64,000 nt of DNA. It comes from Pseudodesulfovibrio thermohalotolerans (GTDB lineage Bacteria; Desulfobacterota; Desulfovibrionia; Desulfovibrionales; Desulfovibrionaceae). Under the pieces are notes generated by a model. It saw only the letters and a list, made by a program, of their open reading frames with translations, searched no databases and had not been told where the DNA came from. Made by a program: the position numbers and the translations under genes. The DNA is taken from contig NZ_CP120635.1 of NCBI RefSeq assembly GCF_021353295.2, positions 1,791,501-1,855,500 of the forward strand, given 5' to 3'. This document shows positions 9,156-17,826 of this stretch, in pieces (the stretch's first letter is position 1; every line of letters starts with the position of its first letter).

Positions 9156-10004
9156 ATGAAGAGATTGTTGCTGACAGCCCTGATGTTTCTGCTCCTCCTG
9201 GGAACGGCTCATGCCGGTGACGCTCCGTGCAAGCAGACGTATGGCGACGGCGGGACCGTTTACAAGCTCGCTACCGGCTCCCCGGGCGAATTGGGGCTGC
9301 TCGAAGCCCTTGCCGACGCCTTCAACGCCAAACATGGGACGACCATGTGTTGGGTCAAGGCCGGGTCCGGTAAATCCCTGAGCCTGCTCAAGGCCGGGGA
9401 TGTGGATGCCTGCATGGTCCATGCGCCCGCCGCCGAGAAGCAGGCCGTAGCGGATGGATGGGCCGTCGACCGTACCCTGATCGGCTCCAATGAATTTTAT
9501 ATTGTCGGTCCCCTGAACGATCCGGCGGGTATCGCCGGAGCCAAGGACGCGGCCGACGCCTATGCTCGCATCGCCAAGGCCGGGGCATTGTTCCTGTCCC
9601 GGGGCGACAACTCCGGAACCCACAAGAAGGAATTGGCTATCTGGAAGAAGGCGGGTATCCAGCCCGAGGGCAAGTGGTACGTGGTCACCAAGGATTTCAT
9701 GATGGCGACCTTGAAACGGGCCGATGCCGAGGGCGGCTATTTCATGACCGACAGTTCCACCTGGATCATGGGCAAAAAGGATTTGAGCCGCACCAAGATC
9801 CTGTTCCGGGGCGACCCCATGCTCATCAATACCTATCACGCCCTGGCTTCGCCCGCGGGCGCGCCCAATCACGAACTGGCCGTGGAATTTATCAAGTTCC
9901 TGGCCTCGCCCGAAGGGCAGGGCATTGTCGCCGACTACGGGCGCAAGGAATACGGGGAAGGCATGTACAACGACGCGGAGTACGCGAAGCAGTACGATCA
10001 CTAG
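9156..10004 (+). CDS. TupA-like periplasmic tungstate/molybdate-binding protein
   Basis: Solute-binding protein of the TupA type, which captures tungstate (or molybdate) for an ABC importer. A signal peptide ends at GTAHA-GDAP. The mature part shows the family features: LATGSPGELGLLEALADAF near the start, GSGKSLSLLKAGDVDACMVHAP, and SRGDNSGTHKKE (about residues 149-160), the loop that binds the oxyanion. Length is 282 aa. ATG 9156 has AAGGAG 7 bases upstream. No TupB permease or TupC ATPase follows, which is unusual: a terminator comes right after. The permease parts must be elsewhere or the protein acts as an orphan. Tungsten fits sulfate reducers, where it serves formate dehydrogenases and aldehyde oxidoreductases (inference). 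Confidence 0.85.
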   Translation: MKRLLLTALMFLLLLGTAHAGDAPCKQTYGDGGTVYKLATGSPGELGLLEALADAFNAKHGTTMCWVKAGSGKSLSLLKAGDVDACMVHAPAAEKQAVADGWAVDRTLIGSNEFYIVGPLNDPAGIAGAKDAADAYARIAKAGALFLSRGDNSGTHKKELAIWKKAGIQPEGKWYVVTKDFMMATLKRADAEGGYFMTDSSTWIMGKKDLSRTKILFRGDPMLINTYHALASPAGAPNHELAVEFIKFLASPEGQGIVADYGRKEYGEGMYNDAEYAKQYDH

Positions 10005-10026
10005 GAACGCCGTCCGTGAAAACAAA

Positions 10027-10055
10027 AGGGAGTCGGTTTTCGGCTCCCTTTTTTT
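10027..10055. terminator. Terminator between the TupA-like gene and the Crp/Fnr gene
   Basis: Nine-base-pair stem (10027-10035 with 10041-10049, one G-T pair) followed by seven T. It sits between convergent genes. A run of A on the left side could allow use from the other strand too. Confidence 0.8.
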
Positions 10056-10058
10056 CTT

Positions 10059-10733
10059 CTAACGGCCTTCGTCGGCCAGCTCGCGCAGTCGTTCCCTGTC
10101 GAGGATGGTGATTTCCCGTCCCTTGATTTCTATTAGCCCCTCGTCGGTGAACCGCTTGAAGATGCGGGACAATGTCTCCTGAATGGTCCCGAGGTACAGG
10201 GCGATCTGTCCCTTTGGCAGGTCGAGGCGGAACGTATCGGAGTCCGTGGACGAGCGCAGGAGCAGGAGGTGGGCGGCCACTCGGGCCGGGGTTTCCTTGA
10301 GGCTCAGGTCGTCGATCTTGTTGACCAGTATGCGTAACCTCTGGGAGAGCATGGCCATCATCCGCATGGCCAGGTCCGGATCGTCGCGCAGGATGTCGCG
10401 GAACGCGTTTCTCGGGAAGAAGAGGGTCTCGCACGGTTCCACGGCCTCGCACTGGGCCGGGAAGGTCGCGCCTTCGAAGACCGGGACTTCTCCGACGGCC
10501 TCGCCTGCACCGAATACATGTAGAATCTGCTCCTTGCCCGCCGGGGAGGTGCGGAACACTTTGACCCGTCCGTTCACGAGCGAATAGAATCCGTCGGCCG
10601 GGACATCGGCTGGAAACAGGGTCTCGCCTTTTTCGTATCGCCTGGTCACGGCGATTTCGGCCAATTTTGCCTGTTGTTCCTCGGGTAATCCCTGGAAGAA
10701 GGCCACTTCTCTCACGGCCGCCAGTTTATCCAT
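10059..10733 (-). CDS. Crp/Fnr-family transcription regulator (HcpR-like candidate)
   Basis: One-component regulator with an N-terminal cyclic-nucleotide-binding-like fold (about residues 10-130) and a C-terminal winged helix (about 145-224) whose recognition helix contains LGTIQETLSRIFKRF. There is no cluster of N-terminal cysteines as in oxygen-sensing Fnr, so a 4Fe-4S sensor is unlikely; heme or nitric-oxide sensing as in HcpR/DNR proteins is possible. Length is 224 aa, close to HcpR of Desulfovibrio. ATG at 10733 is preceded by GGAG on its strand. It is divergent from the polyferredoxin operon with a TGAC-N4-GTCA palindrome between them, which makes that operon its probable target. The HcpR identity is inference. 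Confidence 0.85.
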   Translation of the reverse strand: MDKLAAVREVAFFQGLPEEQQAKLAEIAVTRRYEKGETLFPADVPADGFYSLVNGRVKVFRTSPAGKEQILHVFGAGEAVGEVPVFEGATFPAQCEAVEPCETLFFPRNAFRDILRDDPDLAMRMMAMLSQRLRILVNKIDDLSLKETPARVAAHLLLLRSSTDSDTFRLDLPKGQIALYLGTIQETLSRIFKRFTDEGLIEIKGREITILDRERLRELADEGR

Positions 10734-10772
10734 ATTATCATTTTCTCCGTTTTTTCATGTGGTACTGATAAT

Positions 10773-10786
10773 TTGACCTAAGTCAT
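10773..10786. promoter_or_regulatory. Candidate HcpR/Fnr-type operator
   Basis: The sequence TTGACCTAAGTCAT has the dyad TGAC-N4-GTCA, the half-site type I associate with HcpR in Desulfovibrio (from memory; not verified). It lies between the divergent Crp/Fnr gene and the polyferredoxin gene. It covers the earliest possible ATG of the latter (10785), which argues that the true start is further downstream. A second small palindrome TGACGTCA follows at 10790-10797. Confidence 0.5.
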
Positions 10787-10835
10787 GGCTGACGTCAAAA
10801 AGATTGTCCATGGTAGGGCCATGGAGAGCGTACCC

Positions 10836-12152
10836 GTGAACAGATACCGACTGATTCTGCCTGTCCTGGCCTTGTCGCTGCTTGCAGCTCATTGGCTTCG
10901 CCTGGGCAATTTTGGCTTGGCCGCGTCCTTGGCGGGGCTTGCCGGGTTGCTGTTTACCCGGCAGGCCTGGTTGCGCCCGGTCGCCGTGGCCGCGCTTCTC
11001 TGGGGCGGGTATGTGTGGGCCGAGGCCGTGGTGGACATCGTCTCCATTCGATTGGTTCTGGACCAGCCGTGGTTGCGTCTGGCCGGGATCATGAGCGGGG
11101 TCATTCTCCTGGATGGGCTGGCCATGGCGTCCCTGCTCGGAGAGCGGAGCGAAGGCTGGTTCGACCGTGACCGTGAATGGGCCTGGCCGCGCGCGGCCAT
11201 GTTTTCGCTTACGATTGCCTGCCTGGCCTTTGCCCGCAACAAGGTAGGGTTCCCCATACTGCTGGCTGACCGCTATCTGCCGGGTTGGGGGTGGAGTGAG
11301 ATATTCCTGCTCGGTTTCTACGCCCAGTGGGTAGGCTCGCATATGAGGACCCCGTTGGGCCACCGACGCTTTCGGCCGCGCATCTGGGGTTTGTTTTCGG
11401 CATTGTTCTTCCTGCAACTGGCTCTGGGGCTTTTGGGCATGGATCGTATGCTCATGACCGGGACTCTGCATCTTCCGGTCCCGGCCATGATCGCCGCCGG
11501 TCCGGTCTTTCGCGGCGGCGGGTTCTTCATGCTTGTCCTGTTCGGCGTCACGCTGGTCCTGGTCGGCCCGGCCTGGTGCAGCCATCTTTGCTATATCGGG
11601 GCATGGGATGACGCCTTGAGCCGCTTGAAGGCTCGGCCCGTAGCCGTCAGGGCATCGCGCAGGCTGAGCCTGTGGGGCCGTGGAACGACTCTGCTCCTGA
11701 CCGTGGGGGCGGCCTGGGGACTGCGCGTTCTCGGGTTGCCCGGGGTGAGTGCGGTCCTCTTCGGGGCCGCCTTCGGCCTCGTCGGCGTGGGAGTCATGCT
11801 TTATTTTTCCCGTAAGCGGGGGATGATGGTCCACTGTGCCGAATTTTGTCCCATTGGACTCGTGGGCAATATCTTGGGCCGCGTCTCGCCTTGGCGCATT
11901 CGCATCGGCGCGGATTGCATCCAGTGCGGGGCGTGCGTCCCCCGGTGCCGATACGGCGCTCTCGACGGCGAGAGGCTGGCCTTGGGACGGCCCGCTCTTT
12001 CCTGCACCCTGTGCGGCGACTGCGTGTCCGCCTGCTCCGACAACCAGATAGGCTACGCTTTTCCCGGTCTTTCCAAAAGGACGGCCAGGACCGCGTTTAT
12101 TGTCCTGGCCGTCAGTCTCCATGCCGTCTTTCTCGGTGTGGCCAGAATTTGA
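10836..12152 (+). CDS. NapH/CcoG-like membrane polyferredoxin
   Basis: Membrane-bound iron-sulfur protein expected to pass electrons between the quinone pool and soluble ferredoxins. It has about eight to ten hydrophobic helices, cysteine pairs of the NapH type in the membrane part (CSHLC and CAEFCP), and a C-terminal double 4Fe-4S ferredoxin domain (CIQCGACVPRC and CTLCGDCVSAC). The frame is open from ATG 10785, but that codon overlaps the candidate operator and lacks a ribosome site. GTG 10836 has GGAGAG 7 bases upstream and is my choice; ATG 10821 is also possible. It heads a four-gene set with a ferredoxin, a cupin and a small sulfite reductase, suggesting electron supply to the reductase (inference). 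Confidence 0.8.
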   Translation: MNRYRLILPVLALSLLAAHWLRLGNFGLAASLAGLAGLLFTRQAWLRPVAVAALLWGGYVWAEAVVDIVSIRLVLDQPWLRLAGIMSGVILLDGLAMASLLGERSEGWFDRDREWAWPRAAMFSLTIACLAFARNKVGFPILLADRYLPGWGWSEIFLLGFYAQWVGSHMRTPLGHRRFRPRIWGLFSALFFLQLALGLLGMDRMLMTGTLHLPVPAMIAAGPVFRGGGFFMLVLFGVTLVLVGPAWCSHLCYIGAWDDALSRLKARPVAVRASRRLSLWGRGTTLLLTVGAAWGLRVLGLPGVSAVLFGAAFGLVGVGVMLYFSRKRGMMVHCAEFCPIGLVGNILGRVSPWRIRIGADCIQCGACVPRCRYGALDGERLALGRPALSCTLCGDCVSACSDNQIGYAFPGLSKRTARTAFIVLAVSLHAVFLGVARI

Positions 12153-12182
12153 ACATATCGAAAAAAACGAGAGGATAGAAAA

Positions 12183-12962
12183 ATGATTCATCAGCGCAAG
12201 ATGATTACCATCAATAAGGAACTGTGCAACGGCTGCGGACAGTGCGTCCCGGCCTGCGCAGAGGGCGCGTTGGCCATCGTCGATGGCAAGGCAAAGCTGG
12301 TCAAGGAAATCTACTGCGACGGTCTGGGCGCATGTTTGGGAGATTGTCCCACCGGCGCGCTCAAGGTGGAGGTCCGCGAAGCCGCCGACTTCGATCCCTC
12401 GGCCGTGGCCGAGCATCTTCGCGCCCAGGGCCGCGAGGTCCCGGACCACATGCCCGATCCCGAGAGCCTGCGTCTTGCGTCTTCCGCGCCGAAGACGGGC
12501 GGATGCCCTGGCGCGTCGCTTCAGAGCTTGACCCCGTGCGGCAGGGCCAACGTTCCGTCGGCTCAGGACGCGGGCTCGGCTCTGTCCCATTGGCCCGTGC
12601 AGCTTCGGCTCGTGCCGCACAACGCGCCGTTTTTGAAGAACGCCGATCTGCTCCTGACCGCTGACTGCGTGCCGGTGGCCATGCCTTCCTACCACAGTGA
12701 GTTCGTCTCGGGCCGGGTGGTTCTCATGGGGTGCCCCAAGTTCGACAACCAGATGGAATACGTGGATAAGCTGGCAGGAATAATAAGGGAAAACGACCTC
12801 AATTCCATCACCGTCATGGAGATGGAGGTGCCGTGCTGTTCGTCCATGAGCGCTATTTTGGGCGAAGCCGTCAGGCGGGCGGGTAAGGATGTGTCGGCCA
12901 GGCGCGTAATCGTGCGCCGCACCGGCGACATACTGGAAACCGTGGCGTTGCATTTCGATTAA
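12183..12962 (+). CDS. 4Fe-4S ferredoxin-domain protein
   Basis: Soluble two-domain protein. Residues 1-70 carry a ferredoxin domain with CNGCGQCVPAC and a second, variant cluster CDGLGACLGDCP. The remaining 190 residues form a conserved domain seen in many anaerobes after such ferredoxins, with cysteines in TADCVP, MGCPK and VPCCSS that could hold further metal; I know no reaction for it. ATG 12183 follows AGAGGAT. It lies 30 bases after the polyferredoxin and 17 bases before the cupin gene, in the same apparent operon. Probably an electron carrier for the set. Confidence 0.85.
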   Translation: MIHQRKMITINKELCNGCGQCVPACAEGALAIVDGKAKLVKEIYCDGLGACLGDCPTGALKVEVREAADFDPSAVAEHLRAQGREVPDHMPDPESLRLASSAPKTGGCPGASLQSLTPCGRANVPSAQDAGSALSHWPVQLRLVPHNAPFLKNADLLLTADCVPVAMPSYHSEFVSGRVVLMGCPKFDNQMEYVDKLAGIIRENDLNSITVMEMEVPCCSSMSAILGEAVRRAGKDVSARRVIVRRTGDILETVALHFD

Positions 12963-12979
12963 CGATAAGGAGAACCGTC

Positions 12980-13297
12980 ATGAAGAAGATAGAGCTGTTT
13001 GACGTTCATGGCTTCAAGGACCTGACCTTTTCCAATTACTTGGCCCATGAGTCCGAATTCGTGAAGGTCATCAATTTCAACTTCAGAGCCGGGCAGACAC
13101 TGCCCGTTCATTCTCACGACCTGGAAGGGGAGTTGACCTTGACCGTTCTCGAAGGGGAAGGCGAGTTCCTGGGCGCGGACGGCGTGTCCATGCCCGCCCG
13201 GCCCGGCGATGTGCTCGTTTCGCAGATCGCCGAACCCCATGGGGTCCGCGCCGTCACCGACATGCGCGTGCTGGTGCATATCGCACCGCCCATCTGA
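12980..13297 (+). CDS. Small cupin-domain protein
   Basis: Single-domain cupin of 105 aa with the first motif HSHDLEGELTLTVLEGEGEF (about residues 44-63) and the second motif ending in EPHGVRA. The histidines and glutamate in these motifs normally bind a divalent metal. ATG 12980 has AAGGAG 7 bases upstream. Stand-alone cupins of this type often accompany redox genes; the substrate is not predictable from sequence. It lies between the ferredoxin and the small sulfite reductase. Confidence 0.85.
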   Translation: MKKIELFDVHGFKDLTFSNYLAHESEFVKVINFNFRAGQTLPVHSHDLEGELTLTVLEGEGEFLGADGVSMPARPGDVLVSQIAEPHGVRAVTDMRVLVHIAPPI

Positions 13298-13332
13298 TGC
13301 GCCCTTCAGGACGCGGGGAGGAGAAAATTGCT

Positions 13333-13992
13333 GTGAATATTAAGGAATACTTGGAGCAATTGCCCGAAGGGGCGGTGCGGCAACGCAAGGACGGCTCCTA
13401 CACGGTCGTACCGCGTATCCGTATGGGACGGCTCGACGCCGAGCTTCTGGACGCCGTCAACCGCGCTGTGCGGCAATTCGGTTTGGGCGGGGTACGGCTG
13501 GCCGCGAACCAGCGTTTGATGATCGACGGCGTGCCCGAATCCGCTCTGCGAGGGGTGGTCGAGGCCGTCGGGGCAGTGGGCGATCCATGCGCTTGCCCGG
13601 TCCAAGCCTGCCCCGGAGCGGCCGGGTGCAGGCGCGGCTTGCAGGACTCCACGGCCATGGCGGATCGATTGGAGAAGGTGCTGGCCGCTTTTGAGTTTCC
13701 CGCCAAGCTCAAGGCGAGCGTGTCCGGATGCCCCATGTGTTGCGCTGAACCCATGGTCCGCGATGTGGGCCTTTTCGGCGGCAAACGGGGCTGGACGGTG
13801 GCTTTCGGCGGTAACAGCGGGCGGCGTGTGCGGCAGGGTGATGTCCTGGCTGAGAACGTTTCCGAAGAGGAAGCGTTCGCGGTTATTGGCAAGGTTCTGG
13901 CCTTTTACGTGGAAAATGCAAAGAAAAAGGAACGGACCGCCCGGTTCATGGAACGGGTCGGCTTCGACGCCGCAAGAGCGGCGATCCTTTGA
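13333..13992 (+). CDS. Small assimilatory-type siroheme sulfite reductase
   Basis: Low-molecular-weight reductase of sulfite (or nitrite) with a siroheme coupled to a 4Fe-4S cluster. Residues 1-75 match the nitrite/sulfite reductase ferredoxin-like half domain. The cluster ligands are visible as cysteines in CPVQACPGAAGC and in SGCPMCCAEP (about residues 90-140). At 219 aa it is about half the size of a standard sulfite reductase, matching the small monomeric protein known from Desulfovibrio vulgaris. I chose GTG 13333 because GGGGAGGAG lies upstream; an in-frame ATG at 13297 overlaps the cupin stop and is the alternative. The neighbouring ferredoxins are plausible electron donors. Confidence 0.85.
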   Translation: MNIKEYLEQLPEGAVRQRKDGSYTVVPRIRMGRLDAELLDAVNRAVRQFGLGGVRLAANQRLMIDGVPESALRGVVEAVGAVGDPCACPVQACPGAAGCRRGLQDSTAMADRLEKVLAAFEFPAKLKASVSGCPMCCAEPMVRDVGLFGGKRGWTVAFGGNSGRRVRQGDVLAENVSEEEAFAVIGKVLAFYVENAKKKERTARFMERVGFDAARAAIL

Positions 13993-14151
13993 TTCAATCC
14001 TTGGAAAATGGCGGCGGGACGCGGTTTTTCGCGACCGTTAGCTGTTTCTTAACGGTCGGATATTATTGATTCGGACTGCTTGCCGCAATGTTGCGCTGGC
14101 GTGAAAACACGGGTAAACATATGTTGTTTTCACTCAATTAAGGAGCATCAT

Positions 14152-15519
14152 TTGCGGGTCATCATCATCGGTGCCGGCGAGGTCGGCTATCACCTCGCGC
14201 AGCGGCTGGCCGTGGAGAACAAGGAAGTCGTGGTCGTGGATACCAGCGACGAGGCGCTGCGCAAGGTCGCCGAGAGTTCGGACGTCCAGACTATCAAGGG
14301 CTCGGGTTCCAGCCCCAGGATTCTGGCCGAGGCGGGTGTCGCCGAGGCCGACATCTTTTTGGCCGTGACCGACTCGGACGAGATCAACATTATCAGTTGC
14401 TACTATGCGAGTATGCTCAGCCAGGGCGTGACCAAGCTCGCCCGCATCCGTAGCGAGATGTATACGGATTACGGTCATCTGCTCACGGAGCGGGGGGCCA
14501 ACATCACCAAGATCATCAACCCCGACGAAGAGGTGGTGAACTCGGTGCTTCGGCTCATGAGTGTGCCGGGGGCGGTGGAGATCAACGAATTTGCGGGCGG
14601 CAAGATCCGTCTCATCGGCATCCATCTGCCTGACCACAGCCCGATCATGGGTAGCCAGCTCATTCATCTGCGCGACAAGATCGGCGACGATCTGCGATTG
14701 GTCATAGCGGCCATAGTCCGCAACGACCAGCTCATCATCCCCGGCGGACTCGATGTGCTCAAGCCCGGCGATCTGGTCTATTTCGTCTGCGACATCCGCG
14801 ACCAGGATGAAATCATGGCCCGGCTGGGCGTGGCCGACGACCCGGTTCGCAAGGTCCTGATTATCGGCGGCGGCAACATCGGCTTCCGTCTGGCCAAGGC
14901 GTTGGACAACAAGTACTACCACACCCGGCTGCTCGAAAATCAGCAGAAGCGGTGCGAATATCTCTCCGAGCATCTGGATCGGCCCATCGTGCTCATGGGC
15001 GACTCCACGGATCAGGAAATCCTGCGCGAAGAGAACATCCAGGACATGGACATGGTCATCGCCGTGACCGGCGACGAGGAGACCAACATCCTTTCCTGCT
15101 TGCTGGCCAAGAGTCTCGGAGCCCGGCGCACCGTCACGCGCGTCAACAATTTTGGATATATGCCGCTTATCGAGCCTATCGGCATCGACTACGTGGTCTG
15201 CCCCAGGCTGTCGGCCATCAACTCATTGCTGCATTACATCCGGCGCGGAAAGATCATTTCCTCGGTTTCCATCAAGGGCGAAGAGGCGGAAGCGCTGGAG
15301 GCCGTGGCCCTGGAGGATTCCCCCATCGTGGGCAAGGCCGTCCGGGATCTCGGTTTTCCCAGAGGAAGCCTGGTTCTTTGTTTTCAGCGCGGCGACGAGG
15401 TTGTCATTCCCCGCGGCGATAGCGTGGTTCAGCCCAATGACCGTCTCATAATCATCTCCACTCGCCAGAACATTCCCAAGGTGGAGCGAGTCCTGACCAC
15501 AAAGGTGGAGTTCTTCTAA
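14152..15519 (+). CDS. trkA: Trk potassium uptake protein TrkA
   Basis: Peripheral NAD(H)-binding gating subunit of the Trk potassium transporter. It contains two tandem RCK units, each with a Rossmann TrkA_N part (IIIGAGEVGYHL at the N-terminus and LIIGGGNIGFRL near residue 235) and a TrkA_C part. Length is 455 aa. The start is TTG 14152, six bases after AAGGAG and directly before the nucleotide-binding strand; the frame is open further upstream but the added residues are not family-like. The stop abuts the trkH start with no spacer, so the two are translated together. Confidence 0.95.
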   Translation: MRVIIIGAGEVGYHLAQRLAVENKEVVVVDTSDEALRKVAESSDVQTIKGSGSSPRILAEAGVAEADIFLAVTDSDEINIISCYYASMLSQGVTKLARIRSEMYTDYGHLLTERGANITKIINPDEEVVNSVLRLMSVPGAVEINEFAGGKIRLIGIHLPDHSPIMGSQLIHLRDKIGDDLRLVIAAIVRNDQLIIPGGLDVLKPGDLVYFVCDIRDQDEIMARLGVADDPVRKVLIIGGGNIGFRLAKALDNKYYHTRLLENQQKRCEYLSEHLDRPIVLMGDSTDQEILREENIQDMDMVIAVTGDEETNILSCLLAKSLGARRTVTRVNNFGYMPLIEPIGIDYVVCPRLSAINSLLHYIRRGKIISSVSIKGEEAEALEAVALEDSPIVGKAVRDLGFPRGSLVLCFQRGDEVVIPRGDSVVQPNDRLIIISTRQNIPKVERVLTTKVEFF

Positions 15520-16977
15520 ATGCGTTGGCGCTATGTGCTGCACGTCATCGGGGCGTTGGTGGCCTGTGTCGGACTGACCATGGCCCTGCCTTTGGCGTGG
15601 GGGCTTTACTATGGCGACGGCACGGCCGCTCCCTTGGGCATGTCGATGGCCATTACGGTCTTTGTGGGTGGAACGGCCTTTCTGATTTTCCGTCACAGCT
15701 CGCACAAGACTTCTATCATGACCCACCGCGAAGGCATGGCCATCGTGGCGCTCGGCTGGTTCGCCGCCGGAGCCTTCGGAGGACTTCCGTTTTATTTGGG
15801 CGGGATTTTCGAGTCGGTCGTGGATTGCGTTTTCGAGTCCCTGTCGGGGTTCAGCACCACCGGGTCGTCCGTGCTCGCCGACATTGAGTCCGTGCCGCGC
15901 GGCCTGCTTTTCTGGCGCAGCCTGACCCATTGGCTCGGCGGCATGGGCATCATCGTTCTTTCCCTGGCCATCCTGCCGTTTTTGGGCGTGGGCGGAATGC
16001 AGCTCTACAGGGCCGAGGTGCCCGGACCGTCGCCGGACAAGCTCAAGCCGCGCATCAAAGACACGGCCATGACCCTCTGGAAGGTCTACGTTCTGTTCAG
16101 CGCGCTCGAAACCGTGTTGCTCATGTTCGGCGGCATGGATTTCTTCGACGCCCTTTGCCACACCTTCGGAACCATGGCCACAGGCGGATTCTCCACCAAG
16201 AACGCTTCTGTGGCCGGATTCGACAGTGCCTACATCGACTATGTCATCACCATATTCATGCTTATTGCGGGCGTGAACTTTTCCCTGCACTACCTGATGC
16301 TCAAGTGGAAGCCCTCGGCCATGCTCAAGGACCCGGAATTCCGTGTCTTTGCGTGCATGGTGCTGGTTTTCATCGTTATTTTGACAACGGCTGTGCTCAT
16401 CTCCGGCAACTACGACAACCCGGCCGATGCGGTGCGCTACACTTCGTTCCAGGTGGCCTCCATTCTGACCACCACGGGATTCGCCACGGCTGACTATGAA
16501 CTGTGGCCAGGATTGGCCCAGGCCATCCTGCTGCTATGCATGTTTGTGGGCGGTTGTGCGGGGTCCACGGGCGGCGGCATGAAGGTCATGCGTATCATGC
16601 TGCTGTTCAAGCAGTCCTACCAGGAGCTTTTCCGGCTCATTCATCCCCGTTCCGTGAGTCACGTGAAGATGGGCCATACCGTGGTCAAGGATGACGTCAT
16701 CAGAGGCGTCTGGGGCTTCGCCTTCCTTTGGGTGGGTCTCTTGATTCTGGCCGCCTTCGTGGTCGCCGCCACCGGCGTGGACGTGGTCACATCCCTGGCC
16801 GCGTCCCTGGCGTGCATCGGAAATATCGGTCCCGGCATCGGCGGAGTGGGGCCGACGGACAATTTCGCCTGGATGCCGGACGCGGCCAAGTGGGTCCTGA
16901 CCTTTTGCATGGTCCTGGGCCGTCTGGAAATCTATACCGTCATCATTCTCTTCGTGCCCGAATTCTGGCGCAAGTAG
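15520..16977 (+). CDS. trkH: Trk potassium uptake protein TrkH
   Basis: Membrane channel subunit of the Trk potassium transporter, 485 aa. It has the fourfold repeated helix-pore-helix layout: selectivity-filter stretches appear as SGFSTTGSS (about residues 109-117), MATGGFSTKN (about 225-234), LTTTGFATAD (about 318-327) and CIGNIGPGIGG (about 428-438). It begins at the base after the trkA stop. The TrkA-TrkH pairing makes this a complete NAD-gated uptake system. Confidence 0.95.
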   Translation: MRWRYVLHVIGALVACVGLTMALPLAWGLYYGDGTAAPLGMSMAITVFVGGTAFLIFRHSSHKTSIMTHREGMAIVALGWFAAGAFGGLPFYLGGIFESVVDCVFESLSGFSTTGSSVLADIESVPRGLLFWRSLTHWLGGMGIIVLSLAILPFLGVGGMQLYRAEVPGPSPDKLKPRIKDTAMTLWKVYVLFSALETVLLMFGGMDFFDALCHTFGTMATGGFSTKNASVAGFDSAYIDYVITIFMLIAGVNFSLHYLMLKWKPSAMLKDPEFRVFACMVLVFIVILTTAVLISGNYDNPADAVRYTSFQVASILTTTGFATADYELWPGLAQAILLLCMFVGGCAGSTGGGMKVMRIMLLFKQSYQELFRLIHPRSVSHVKMGHTVVKDDVIRGVWGFAFLWVGLLILAAFVVAATGVDVVTSLAASLACIGNIGPGIGGVGPTDNFAWMPDAAKWVLTFCMVLGRLEIYTVIILFVPEFWRK

Positions 16978-16983
16978 CGGCGG

Positions 16984-17721
16984 CTACAGATCGCCCTTGA
17001 CCGCGCACCCTTTGTAGGCCGCGCCGTCCACCACGGCCTCGGCCTGCCAGCCGAACTGTTCTCCGCTCATGGTGTCCATGCAGACGCCGCGGGTCAGGGT
17101 CAGGCTGACGTTGTCGCCCGTGAATACGGCGTCGTCCCCGGATCGCGTGGTCGAGACGCCGGTGAAACGGCGCGGTTCGGGGGAGTCCATCGTGGTCAGT
17201 GAAAGCGTTCCCGGCGTGACCCTCATGGTCCAACCGGGTTCATTGCCCATGGCCTTGAAAGAGAATTCGCCGAACCGTTCGCGGCATCCCCAGCTTTCCC
17301 CAACGGCCGAGGCATGGAGGAGTTCCCAGGCGGTCAGGCCCACGGAGGAAGGGGCTGAGGTTCCGAGGATTTCAGTGAAGATGGGACCTTTCGAATCCGG
17401 CGAGAACAGCTTCATGGCCGCTTGCAGTCGGCCTTTTGTTTCATCCCGGACGGGCAGGGCGATCTGTCCTCCGCAAAGGGTCAGGACAAGGCCGTTGTCC
17501 TGAGCCGCAAGTAGCCCTCTGAATGTCTCAATTTTCTCTAGACTTTTTCCAGACTCGTTGCTGTACGCGGGTTTCCCGGCGGATTCGGCTTGTTTCGATA
17601 ATATGTTGTTGCTCTCGCCGGATGGGGCGGAGCATCCTGTCGACAGGATGGAAAATGCGGCCAGGAAAAGTAAAAAGAAGCGGGAAAAGAAGTTGTTGGA
17701 TGGGGATTTCGATATGTGCAT
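16984..17721 (-). CDS. Hypothetical lipoprotein of the COG3650 / META-like type
   Basis: Predicted lipoprotein: hydrophobic segment followed by the lipobox LSTGC. The mature part has two related stretches, one ending ESWGCRERFGEF and a second with GNEPGWTMRV, then DTMSGEQFGWQAEAVVDG and GCAVKG. This pattern (short beta-rich domain with conserved C-M-D and G-C-x-x-G) is typical of uncharacterised envelope proteins sometimes placed near HslJ/META domains. ATG 17721 has GAGG upstream; ATG 17736 in the same frame is the alternative. Convergent with trkH, with only 6 bases between them. Role unknown. Confidence 0.65.
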   Translation of the reverse strand: MHISKSPSNNFFSRFFLLFLAAFSILSTGCSAPSGESNNILSKQAESAGKPAYSNESGKSLEKIETFRGLLAAQDNGLVLTLCGGQIALPVRDETKGRLQAAMKLFSPDSKGPIFTEILGTSAPSSVGLTAWELLHASAVGESWGCRERFGEFSFKAMGNEPGWTMRVTPGTLSLTTMDSPEPRRFTGVSTTRSGDDAVFTGDNVSLTLTRGVCMDTMSGEQFGWQAEAVVDGAAYKGCAVKGDL

Positions 17722-17763
17722 TGGAGACCTCGTCATGTTTTTCTGAGCCTATACCGAAGAAGA

Positions 17764-17797
17764 GGCCCGCGCCATCCCCGGGGGGACGGCGCGGGCC
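17764..17797 (-). terminator. Hairpin after nadB
   Basis: Ten-base-pair perfect GC stem (17764-17773 with 17788-17797) followed on the minus strand by CTCTTCTTC. The T-tract is weak, but the position just past the nadB stop fits termination of the nadCAB transcript. Confidence 0.55.
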
Positions 17798-17826
17798 GTA
17801 TGAGCCGTTGATGGGACTTGGGCAGC

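Noticed and set aside
10755..12953. Minus-strand open frame of about 730 codons opposite the polyferredoxin and ferredoxin genes
   Set aside because: Low-complexity, Gln/Pro/His-rich translation without any domain, opposite genes with clear cysteine motifs.
14033..14057. Hairpin before trkA as terminator of the sulfite reductase operon
   Set aside because: Eight-base stem but no T-run after it; too weak to call.
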